In this document: positions 22,661 through 33,025 of the stretch, in pieces
Numbering within the stretch: position 1 is the first letter of the stretch
Layout: each line of letters begins with the position of its first letter
Assembly: GCA_025331125.1 (NCBI GenBank)
Contig: JAOALB010000089.1
Location: forward strand, 1 to 39,248
Direction of reading: 5' to 3'
Length of the DNA stretch: 39,248 bases
DNA from: Mycogone perniciosa
Taxonomy: Eukaryota > Ascomycota > Sordariomycetes > Hypocreales > Hypocreaceae
Translations under genes and position numbers: made by a program
The notes under the pieces: model-generated
Seen by the model: only the letters and a program-made list of their open reading frames with translations
What the model was told of the DNA's origin: nothing
Database searches by the model: none

Positions 22661-23673
22661 TTAAAAAGTAATTATTTAAAAGAGAGATAGCTATTAATAA
22701 ATAAGTAATACACTAAAAACTAATAGTTAAATATAATAGGAGTAGTTTATTTATTTTTAAAGTTTTATATTTTCAAAAATTATAGTCACTTTTATATATA
22801 TATTTTAATTTATATTATATTATAAATACTTTAAAGCTTTTAATCTTTCAATATATTACCCCTTTACTATAGTATTTACTTTAATATTAATAAATACTTT
22901 ATATTTAATTAATTTTCTTTTAGCTCTTAATACTTTATTACTATATTAAATTATAATTATCTCTTATAAAAATACTTTTTAACCTTAAAATTTAAATACT
23001 TTAATATATATTTCATTGTTTAAAAAAATTTTAACTTTATAGTTTAAAAGTATTTCTTTTATAAAATTGTATTTAAATAATAGTAAAAAAGCTGTATATA
23101 ATATATTGATTCTTTACTATTAATATAGAAACAATTTACTTTCTTTTTCTTTCTTTAATTTACTATTATTTATATTATATATACTATATATTTTTACTTT
23201 ATTCTGTTTTTATTTATAACTTTTGTTTTTAATTTCACTTATAACTATAAACCTTTTTTAATAATAAATATTATAGCTTTATCAGTTTTTTATAATTAAT
23301 GTTTTATTATAGATATTTATCTAACATATATATAGTTTAATCCCTAAAAATAATAGTAATTCTATTGTATTTAAAGACTCTTATATAATAAATTTATCTT
23401 AATTTATAGTTAATATTACTTCAATTTTATCTTTATTAAAATATACTCCTTTTAAAGTTATTATACCTTTATTAATAAAATACTATAAACCTATAAATAA
23501 TTTAATTTAATAAATATTTTAATGTAAATATTATTATTAATTATTATTAATTTACTATGAATATTTTACTTTATATTATTATTATTTCAACCTTACAATT
23601 AAACAAAATATAACATTGATAATAAATTACTTTAATATTATAATAATAAATATAAAATTTATTGATATATAAT
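22661..23673. other. AT-rich degenerate DNA
   Basis: No coding frame, RNA or repeat end was recognised. The composition matches the very AT-rich class. Confidence 0.7.
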
Positions 23674-23758
23674 GGGTACAGAAGGAGTGGAATGAGGATA
23701 ATGGGAAGGAAAGGAAAGGAAAGGAAAGGAAAGGGAAGGAAACGCTTTTATGCGTATC
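23674..23758 (+). repeat. Left inverted end with (GGAAA)n tract
   Basis: It starts GGGTACAGAAGGAGTGG, continues AATGAGGATAAT, then about 40 bp of GGAAA units (23703-23742), then ACGCTTTTATGCGTATC. The reverse complement is at 29177-29250. Confidence 0.8.
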
Positions 23759-24070
23759 AAATGCCCCCCTAAAAAAGAAAACTAACCCGACCTCGGGTTA
23801 TCCCCGCTATAACGCCATTAAACAACCCGAACAAGATAGTGATTAACGCCCTCATCCAATAGCCGGCTTGGTGGTTCGAAGCCATATTGATCGATGTGGC
23901 GCTTAGTGTAGCCGACTTGCCATTGGGCTAGGTTATCTAAGCGTTTTCGATCATGATAACTTAATGGCCGGCTTCCAGGAACGCGTTGTTCGAGTCGGCT
24001 CGGCTGAACGGAACGGCGTTGTTTAGAGCCGTGTTGTTCAGAGCCGCGTTGTTCGAAGCGTTGGATCCCT
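23759..24070. other. GC-normal patch with a hairpin and short tandem repeats
   Basis: No gene is supported. A 7-bp-stem hairpin, AACCCGA-CC-TCGGGTT, lies at 23784-23799. Three imperfect units of about 16 bp (GTTGTTTAGAGCCGT, GTTGTTCAGAGCCGC, GTTGTTCGAAGCG) run from about 24016 to 24060, with a related GTTGTTCGAGTCGG at about 23985. Confidence 0.55.
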
Positions 24071-24133
24071 GCCTATTTACTAAATGAGTAAGTATAAAAG
24101 TTATACTTTAAAAGTTGATTATATAAACTAGTT

Positions 24134-24523
24134 TGTTGGGGGTAACTGACATGCCCAACACACTTGCACTCCTTTTTACTGGCCTACTTAAGGAAAGTTA
24201 GTTGCTTATTTAAGCAACTACGAGATTTAGAAGGCATAAAAGTATAAAGATAAATAGATAGACCTAGTTTAATATAAACCAACCCGCGTTCTGCTTGAAT
24301 ATATAACCCTACCTATAATTTTATAGCCATTAAGGTATATAGAGATAAACTTTAATTGCTTTCGACTGCAGACATTATAATTAAATAATTCGCAGTATCT
24401 TTTAGTCCCTATATTACCTAACCATGGCTTTATAGTTCTGTTAAAAGCGCGGTTCCTGTACTTTATTTAGGTTATTGTTAGTGTATATATATATATATTT
24501 AGAGTGCTAATTCCCCCTTAACA
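24134..24523 (+). mobile_element. LTR-like element, about 390 bp
   Basis: It begins TGTTGGGGGTAACTGACATG and ends CCCCCTTAACA, with a TATA-like ATATATAAC at about 24299-24306, as expected of a copia-type LTR. The flanks are unusual: CTAGTTTGTT-GGGGG at the left and CCCCC-TTAACAAACTAG at the right are inverted copies extending beyond the TG..CA ends. There is no direct target duplication (TAGTT against AACTA). It may therefore be a small TIR element rather than a solo LTR. Confidence 0.5.
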
Positions 24524-24539
24524 AACTAGGCTAATTAAT

Positions 24540-25570
24540 TTATAATACTTTTGATTAATTTCAAATAAATAAATTAAAGTTTATAGGTTTATAGAAATAA
24601 AGAAATTAAAAATAACTATTAGATATAGTAAGATAATTTTAATTTTATAAAATAAATAGTTTTTATAATATATATTATAATATTTCCTTTATATTTTACG
24701 TTATTTATTAAAATGTATTTTATATATAATATATTAATTGTTATTATAAATAAAACTTAAGAAAAAGACTTTTATTATATTATATTTAATATTATAATTC
24801 TTTATATTTCTTAAATTAATTAATATAATATTAAAAAGGTAAAAGCTTTAAAGCTTTTATACTATTATATAGGCTAGAATATATATATAAAAGTAATTAT
24901 AGTATTAAAAATATAAAACTTTAAAGATTAATAAACTACTACTATTATAGCTAACTATTAATTTCTAGTTTATTATTTATATATTAATATTGAGTTCTCT
25001 TTTAAATAACTGCTTTCTAACCTTTTCCCTTTCTTTTAAGTTAGCTTTTTATTTAATTTATTTACTTTAAAGAGTGTTTTCAATATATTAATCTTTTAAT
25101 ACTTTTTTTAATAGAGGTAAAAAGACTATTAAAGTTTAAAATAGTGTTAATAGTAAATAATTAGTTTATTTTTAATAAAGAAATAATATTTTAAATATAA
25201 AGACTTTTAAGTAAAGCTATTCTTTTAAATTATTAATTGATCTTTATAAATTATAGTTTATTTATAAAATGAATTTAATATTTATAGTTAATAAATAAAA
25301 GATAAATAGTAAATGAATTTGAAAAGAAAATATTTAAACATTTTTTTTAAAAGGAAAACCTTTTTTGAAATCTTTATAAATTAAAGCTCTATTTTTTATA
25401 ATAAATTTAAAATAGATTTATAACAGTAATTAAAGTAACATATAAATTTACCCTTTTTATTATAAAGAATGTTTTAAATAAAATAATAAATTAACTGTTT
25501 TTATAAAAGAACATTACTTAAATTAATTATTTAAAATATGTTTTATGAATAGTTATAAATATTAATTATA
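24540..25570. other. AT-rich degenerate DNA
   Basis: No supported gene or motif. Stops occur in all frames. Confidence 0.7.
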
Positions 25571-25575
25571 ATTGT

Positions 25576-25851
25576 TGTCGCGGAGCGCGCGGCACAGCTA
25601 TGTGGAGCATAGAGAGAAATGGGAATGAAGCTTGATTCTAGTAATGAATATGCCGTAATGGCCTCGCTATATATACATATAGCTAATATAAAGGAAAACG
25701 TAGAATGTATGCGTTGTAAGCGCCTATACAGTCTGACACATCGCTTACGCGATGTGTATGTCAGCTGGTATCTGCTATATAAGCAGATAAGAGCTCCCTA
25801 GCGCTGATAAGCGCTGATAAGTAGTAGGTCCTTAGCCTACCTAACCTAACA
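25576..25851 (+). mobile_element. Intact solo LTR with perfect 5-bp target duplication
   Basis: The 276-bp unit begins TGTCGCGGAGCG and ends CCTAACCTAACA. ATTGT precedes it (25571-25575) and follows it (25852-25856). Promoter-like parts are a CTATATAAG TATA box at 25775-25783 inside a small palindrome, and a tandem GCGCTGATAA at 25801-25820 that carries GATA words. A hairpin with a 9-bp stem and TTAC loop lies at 25736-25757. The short open frame inside (25619-25801) is incidental. The unit is nearly free of RIP changes although it sits in very AT-rich DNA, so it arrived late or escaped. Its mutated relative is at 37545-37818. Confidence 0.9.
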
Positions 25852-25856
25852 ATTGT

Positions 25857-28800
25857 TTAATTAAATACTATAAAGTAACTTTATATATCTTTTACTTGTA
25901 TTAAACTATTAGGTAAAGTTTTAATTATTTCTTTTTAATTTAAGATTGTTAACAGTAAATTCTTTAATATAATTCTTTTATAGTTAAAAGTTTATATATT
26001 TCTATAATACTTTTCCTTTATAACTTATAAATAAATAGTTTATTATAAAATCTTTTTAATTTAATAAAGGTTAATTTATATTAATATAAATACTAAAACC
26101 TTTATATAACATTATATTAATAACATAAATAGCTTTTAATAAAGGTTTTAATTTTAAAGAAAAAATATAGAATTAAATTTATTAATCAATACAAATTATA
26201 TTAAAACTATGTTAATAATACTTTAAAAAGTTAAATAATGAAAGTATTTAAGGGTTAAAAAAGATTAAAAGGATTATTAAATTTAACAATTTATAAAGAA
26301 TATAAAAGTTTTTATAATAAATGTTTATATTAAACTTTTAATTGAATAAAATGTAATAGTGAATACCATATTTTTAAAAAATATAATAATTTTACTGAAT
26401 TATATTTCATTAATAAGAATATTAAATGTATAATTTCTTAAATTTAGAAATACTATTATTAGATAAATCTATTTATAAAAAAGTTAAAAGTAGTATACTT
26501 AAATAGCAATTAATAATATATATATATTTTATTCAATTTTTATAATAATATTTATATTATTTATTTATAATAAAAGATTAATTTAAAGATTTAGTATTAA
26601 CTTTAAGATTTACTATCATTTTTTAAATATTCCTATTATACTTTATAGCTATAGAAATATATTTGTAAAAATAATTAATTATTAGAAAATACAAAAATCA
26701 AAATTATTTATTATATTCTTATTAACATTTTAAAAAACCTTATTTTAAAAAAGTTTAATTTTATAAAGTTAATTGTACTTTTGTATAAAAATATAATTAA
26801 TAAAATTATTTTTTAATTAAAGACTTTATTATTTGAATAGCCTTGAAAAAGTAATTGTAATAGATTTTCAAAACAACTTAAATAGCCTTTACATTAATAA
26901 TATAAAAAAGCTAAAAGTAAAATTAATAGTTTTAAAAAATACATTATCTTATAACTTAAATAATTTTTTTACAAACTATACATTAATTTTATATTTCAAA
27001 ATACCTTTTATATATTATAATTTTATTAATATTCTTTTTATAAAAAGGCTATTAATATATAAATAGATATATAATATATGATTTAATTAAAATATAAGAA
27101 ATACTTTAATAATAAGTTATAATAAAATTATAATACTTTTAATAAGTTGTATTTATATAAAGTAAAAAAGGCTTTTATAATTAAAGTTTAATATTTTTAA
27201 AGCTTTTTAATAAGTTCACAGATAGTTTTTAAAAATATTTATTTTAATATATTATAACTTAAAAGGTATTAAGTTATATAAAAATAAATATACTAATTTC
27301 TATAATTAAAGTAAGATCAATGTAATATTAGTGAAATATTTAATATTTTATAGTATATATATTAAGAAGTCAAATAACTTTAAATTATATTATTATACTT
27401 TTAATATAAAATCTTTTATTTATATAAAGGCTTTTTAAATATAAAGGTATTATTAAATTTATACAAATATAGAAATTTAAATTATAATAAATTATTTTAA
27501 TTATTACTACTTTATAAATAAATAGAAGGTTTTATATTAATAAATAAAGGCTGTTATTAAATTAACTTTATTTAATCTTTATATCAAATATAAACTAAAC
27601 CAATTAAATTATATTAATATTCTATTTAAATACCTTCACTTTTATAAGTTTATAAAAATTAAAAGGTTATAGTAAGGTTATATATTAATACATTTATAGC
27701 GTTTTTATAATATAAAAGTTAATAATTACTATAAATTAAAAAAATCTATTATAGTATATTAAAATAATTAAAAATATGTAAAGTTATCTTTAAATAAAAG
27801 TATTACTTTAATGTTACTTCAAATCAAAAAATAAAAGTTAAATGTTCGTTAATAAATAGTTGATTTATGAAATATAATAATTAAAGTTATAATAGCTATT
27901 AACTTATAAATTATATAATAAACTACTAGAGGTTAACTACTAAAACTATAAAAATCTTTATATTTAATTATTTTATACATTTAGTAAAATAATTGCTTCA
28001 TTTAATAAAAGGTTTGAAATTAAAACGTAATTAATATATTTTATAATAATAATAAGATTATTAAATCATAATCAATTAATGTACTATGAAAGTAAAGTCT
28101 ATATTTTAATAAATCTTTAGATTAAAATTTTAATATTATTTTATGATAATTTAACTATTACATATAAAAAGTTAATTATACTTAAAAATATATTATATTT
28201 GTTTACTTTTCAAAATATTATAAATAATTATCTTTAACAAAAATTAAGTCTTTAAATTTAGATTTTAATAAAGCCTTTATTATTTATTCATTTATAAATA
28301 GTTATTTAATATTAGCTTTTATTTATAAATTCATAATTCAACTAACTAATAAAATTAAACTTTAAAGTATTATTTATATTCTTTTAGTTAATAATAAAAT
28401 AATTAACTATAGAAATTATATTTTATTTAAATTATATATAATAATATTCAATGTTTTATAATTAAGTATTTATAAGCTTCTTTTATTATTTAACTGTAAG
28501 TTTAATAGTTTAAGTTATAATAAATTAATTTATTATACATATTATATTAATATTATTATAAAAGTAAACCAGCTTTAAATTACCTATAAAATAATTAAAT
28601 AACGTTTATAATAAACTTAAAAGAAATATGAAAAATAGTATAATACTTATTAGTTCCAAAAGAAATTTATTTCTTATAATTAAATATTATTATATATAAA
28701 ATATTTAAAACCTTAATAATTGAGTAAAGGATTTATTAAAAAGTATATTAATCTTTATTAAATTAAATATTACATTAAAATAAATAAATGAATATATTAA

Positions 28801-29176
28801 CTTTATTAATTACTTTTTATTAAAATCTATAATATTCTTTATATTATAAAGTTTAAATTATATTATAGCTATAAAACAAAGCCTTTTACATTAAGAAATC
28901 ATCCTTTAAATATTAAAAAAATATTCAAAGTTAAAACGATTATTAATTGTAAATATTAAAAGATATAGGGGTTAGATTTAATTACATAAAAGGTTTATTT
29001 AAAAATTAAGAATATTAAATAAAAGATCCTAATCTTTCTGAATATTAAATTAATTTAAAAATATACCTATTAATTTATTAATTAATAATTTATTCTTACA
29101 ATTAAATATTATAAAATTAATAAAGTAAAATATTATATAATTTTAATTAATTAATTAAAAATAAAAATAAATCTAT
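25857..29176. other. Very AT-rich degenerate DNA
   Basis: Over 3.3 kb hold no defensible gene. The open frame at 26833-27066 encodes only Ile/Leu/Asn/Lys/Tyr-rich sequence with no motif. I looked on both strands for reverse transcriptase and integrase traces like those at 31975-33025 and found none I would defend. Confidence 0.65.
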
Positions 29177-29250
29177 GATACACATAAAAGCGTATCCTTC
29201 CCTTTCCTTTCCTTTCCTTTCGTTATTATCCTCATTCCACTTATATACCC
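29177..29250 (-). repeat. Right inverted end with (TTTCC)n tract
   Basis: In reverse complement it reads GGGTATATAAGTGG, AATGAGGATAATAACG, about 28 bp of GGAAA units (29194-29221), then a copy of the ACGCTTTTATG inner end. It pairs with 23674-23758. The microsatellite is shorter here. Confidence 0.8.
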
Positions 29251-29444
29251 CTATTGTGTATTATATAGTAGCAATTTTCATGATTCCGATCGTGTAACCA
29301 GCTTCCGCTGCCAGATACAGCCAAACGCAACCAACCAACACCAACCAAGCTGCAGCCAGACCTATCTAACAAACGACTAAGCCGTCCCTTTCATTAGGCC
29401 TGAACGGCAGCTTCAATCCGGCTTCATCTGACCTGCCGGATAAC
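29251..29444. other. GC-normal patch between two elements
   Basis: It lies between the inverted-repeat unit and the outer end of the gypsy element. It contains CAACCAACCAACACCAACC but no gene. It may be a remnant of the DNA into which the elements inserted. Confidence 0.5.
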
Positions 29445-29831
29445 TGTAACGATCCAGGTTAGTTCTCAACAGTCACACCGACGTTTGTGGGTTTATATTA
29501 ACAGAGAGGTCAGGGATAAATATTAGGCTGGGTAATATAGTTATAATTCTATAAAATAGGCGGTTTTGGTGAATATAATTTCTTAATAACTATTTAACTA
29601 ACTATACTAAATAAGTAATAAGCTAGTTATATATATATAAAAAGAATAATTATAAATTAGTTTAAATTACATTTATTTTCCTAATAATCTATAGTAAATC
29701 TTTTTATTAACTTATTAAAATTACTTTATAATCTATAGTAACCTAAGTTATTTAATATTAATTAATTTATTTATTTAAGGTTCCTTTAAGTATATACTAT
29801 ATTATGTTTTTATAATAGTTAGGTTATAATA
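29445..29831 (-). mobile_element. 3' LTR of the gypsy element, RIP-mutated
   Basis: The plus strand begins TGTAACGATCCAGGTTAGTTC and shares over 200 bp with the solo LTR at 9627-10033. At the other end, 29815-29831 aligns base for base with 10017-10033, and all seven differences are C-to-T or G-to-A here. A pyrimidine run on the plus strand (29837-29846), the complement of a polypurine tract, adjoins it. This fixes the element on the minus strand. Confidence 0.75.
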
Positions 29832-31974
29832 TAATATCCTTTTCCTATTAACTTTATCTTTAAAACTTATTTAAGTCCTTTATAAATACTATTATCTTTA
29901 ATAGTTTATAAAGATAATGCCTTTATTTTATATTTTATTTCTTTTATTAAGAGAATATTAAATTATATAATAAAACTTTATTTTTATAAAACTAAATAAC
30001 GCTTAACTCTTTTTTCATTAATTAAAGCTATTAGTAATGTTATTATACTTTATTTATTTTACTATACTTGCAATATTTTTATAAAATAATTACAGATGAT
30101 TTATATTATAATAAATAGATATAATAAGGTTATTTATATAATAGTTCTAGTATTATACCTTTTATAGGTTTACTTTTCATTTAAGTTTATTAATTCTTTT
30201 TAATTTATAATATAATAAAATATATAACTTTAAAAAAGTAAAAAACAAAATAAAAATAAAAAGTTATTAAAGCTTATTTACTTTATATTTAATAAAAGGT
30301 AAATAAAGCCTTTATAAAATTAATGCATTTAAAATAGTAATATTAACTTATAGGATTTTATGGTTATAAAATAATTTATTATAGTTTTAAATCTTTAAAT
30401 AAATTAAATAAAGTAAAATATTATAAAGTAAAAGCTGCTATAAATATATATTCTTTTAAGGCTATTAATATAATTAATTAAACTGCTTTTAAGCCACTTA
30501 ATCTATTATCAATAGGCTAAAACTTTAATAAAACTATTATAAAGTTATTTAAAAGTAAAAGTATTTTTAAAGTTTTTAAAAGTTATATTTTTCTTTATAA
30601 TTCTTTTACTTCATTAAATATTAGCCTTTATTATCTTTTACTTTTATAGCTTCAATTTCTTTAACTTTATATTTTTCTTTTATCAATAAAACCTTAATTA
30701 AATCTAGACTTAATTTATCTTTAAATTTATTTTATAATAGCTTTTTAAATAATAAAGTATAAAATATTAAATAAATTTGAATACTATATAATAATATAAG
30801 TTTATAAATAACTCTTAAAATAACCTTTTTAATTAAATATAGTTTAAGTTTTTTTAAAATTTAATTCATTACTGAATTATATTATTTTAATATTTAAAGT
30901 CTTTTCTTTTAATAAATAATAATATCAATGAATTATACCTTCCTTTTTAAAAATTAATCCTTTTAATTTATATTTATTAATATAGTTTCTTATTCTTTTT
31001 ATACAAAGTAAAAGTATATTCATATTTCTTTATATAGCTGCTTGATACTTTCATTGTTAATTTATACTTTATTAATATATAAGCTTTCTTTAACGTTTTA
31101 TATATATTTAACTTAAAGCTATAATTAATATATATAAGGTTAAATTTAATTAACTTTAACATATTACTATTATAGGATATCTCTATTATTAACAGCTCTT
31201 TTATTTAATCATTTTAATTAAAGTTAAGATAATCTTTTAAGTAAAACTTTAATAATTCAGTCAATGTATTTTGTTTGATAATTTATTTATATATAATAAA
31301 TAGTATTAAATTTATAATTTATATTTAGTTAATTTATGAATATTTACTAAAGTTTTTAAATATAAAAGTTAATCTTTAATTAAAATTACTTTTAATTAAA
31401 ATTATATAATTAATTATAATCAATTATAAAATATAAAATCTACTATTTTAATATTAATAAAGGTTATAGTTTATTATATAGTTTATATTTTAAATATTTA
31501 ATGACTTTATAAATTATATAATACAGAACAATATTTTATCTTACTTTTTTAAACTTTCAAAACTTAAACTATTTTTATATATATTTATAGGTTTTATAAA
31601 TACCTTTACTTTTATATATTAAATATTAATAAACCTTTATAACTATATTTCTTTAACGTTTTTTTAAAATTTAAATCTTTTTATTATCTTATTAAATTAT
31701 TTATAATAAAACTTTATATTTTTGAGGATTGTATTATTATTTTACATAATATAATGCTTTTTTATATATGAAAGTATAGTATTATTATTAGCTATTGTAT
31801 ATAGAGCTTAAAGCGCTATTTATCAATAATATCTTTTAAAGGTTTATTTTAAAATCTATTTAATATATTTTATTTTTCTTTAAATATAATTACTTAATTT
31901 ATTCAACATATTTATTTATTTATCTTTAAATTCTTTTTAATAAATTATAATATAATTAAACTGTAAAATATATT

Positions 31975-32131
31975 TCATATAATGAATTTATTTTTTTGAA
32001 AGTTATTAAATTATTATAAAATATATAATATTTTTATAGTTAATATATATTTTAACGTTATACATTACTTTTAATAAATAATATTATTATTTTTAGAATA
32101 TAAAGATAATAATAAAGAATTCTTTATTATA
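31975..32131 (-). pseudogene. RNase H fragment of the gypsy pol
   Basis: The minus strand starts YNKEFF (from the family's YDKEL), continues with stops where Trp codons stood, then VKIYINYKNIIYF, which matches the family's V.VYTDHKNLEYF with Thr-to-Ile, Asp-to-Asn and His-to-Tyr changes. All three are single C-to-T or G-to-A changes. The catalytic Asp is lost. Confidence 0.7.
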
Positions 32132-32589
32132 TATTAAATAATTTAACTTTATGTTATATAATATTTACAAATAAATAATCATAAAATATAATTTACTATT
32201 TTTAATGTTTTAATTAAATTAAACTTTTATAGTAAAGTTAAAGTTATTTATTCTAACTTTTATTTCTTTAAAGAAGTTAAATATAATAAATATAAGTTTC
32301 TTTAACATAAATTATTTAAATTTATTAAAGGCTTTTTATATATTTAATATTTATAAAAGCTTTTGATTTTTTTAGATAAATTCATAAAAAGTTTATATAA
32401 TACTTTTATAGTTTTTAATAAATTATTCATAATAGTTAATAAATCTTAAAAAGCTTTAAACTTTTTTTTATTATTATAAATATAAACTAATCTTTTACTG
32501 TTTATATTTTCAATAAATTTATATAAATTTATTTAAAGGGAATAATATATTTTAAAAAAATAAGTTTTTATATATAACATTTGTATCTT

Positions 32590-33025
32590 TTTAATTTTAT
32601 AAATCTTTGAGCTTTATAATACTTATAATATTTTATAAATATATTCCTTATATTTTTCAAGGTATTTAAAAAAATTAAAATATTATTTACATAAATAACC
32701 ATAAAAGTATTAAAGTACTCTTTTATTATTTTATTAATTATTTTTTAAAATATTATTAAAGTATTAATAAAGTTAATATATATAATAAAATATTTAAAAA
32801 ACTATATCTAATTGAAAAGGCGGTTATTTATTTATATTGTTCTTTAATTTCAATAAAATTATAAGCGCTTTTAAGGTTTAATACTATAAATTACCTTTTT
32901 TTAAATAGTTTATTTTATTATTTTATAATTAATAATAATAAATGTTTATTTTTAATAATAGCTTTATTAAATTCTTAAGTCTTTATTATTAATTATAATT
33001 TACTTTTGTTTTTAATATAAATATA
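32590..33025 (-). pseudogene. Reverse transcriptase fragment of the gypsy pol
   Basis: The minus strand begins YIKNKSKL, then a degraded L.L..DYR.LNK segment (EFNKAIIKNKHLLLLI). Next come FIVLNLKSAYNFIEIKE (family F.KLDLRSAYN.I.I.E), a stop at the Trp of WKTAF, and ITAFSIRYS. After one frameshift it gives NFINTLIIF (family GLTNAPATF) and INKIIKEYFNTFMVIYVNNI. The active-site Y-x-D-D has become YVNN at about 32681-32692. The Asp-to-Asn, Ala-to-Thr and Pro-to-Leu changes are all transitions of the RIP type. Confidence 0.85.

Larger units (their letters stand above)
23674..29250. mobile_element. 5.6-kb unit bounded by inverted repeats with a GGAAA microsatellite
   Basis: The left end (23674-23758) and right end (29177-29250) are inverted copies sharing GTGGAATGAGGATAAT, a GGAAA run and ACGCTTTTATG.GTATC. 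The unit holds a GC-normal patch (23759-24070), an LTR-like insertion (24134-24523), a solo LTR (25576-25851) and two long AT-rich blocks without readable genes. A large TIR transposon, or two solo repeats in opposite orientation, would both fit. I could not find a convincing target-site duplication (left flank ATATATAAT, right flank CTATTGTGT). Confidence 0.5.

Noticed and set aside
23870..23886. tRNA-like GGTTCGAA word
   Set aside because: The flanking bases do not form a T-arm stem and no anticodon or acceptor stem can be built.
25619..25801. 60-codon open frame
   Set aside because: It lies entirely inside the solo LTR, spans its hairpin and TATA box, and is broken in the second LTR copy.
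26833..27066. 77-codon frame
   Set aside because: Composed of Ile, Leu, Asn, Lys and Tyr in DNA of extreme A/T content; no recognisable motif.
30977..31162. 61-codon minus-strand frame as a separate gene
   Set aside because: It lies where the integrase part of the dead gypsy element is expected; at most a remnant of that protein.
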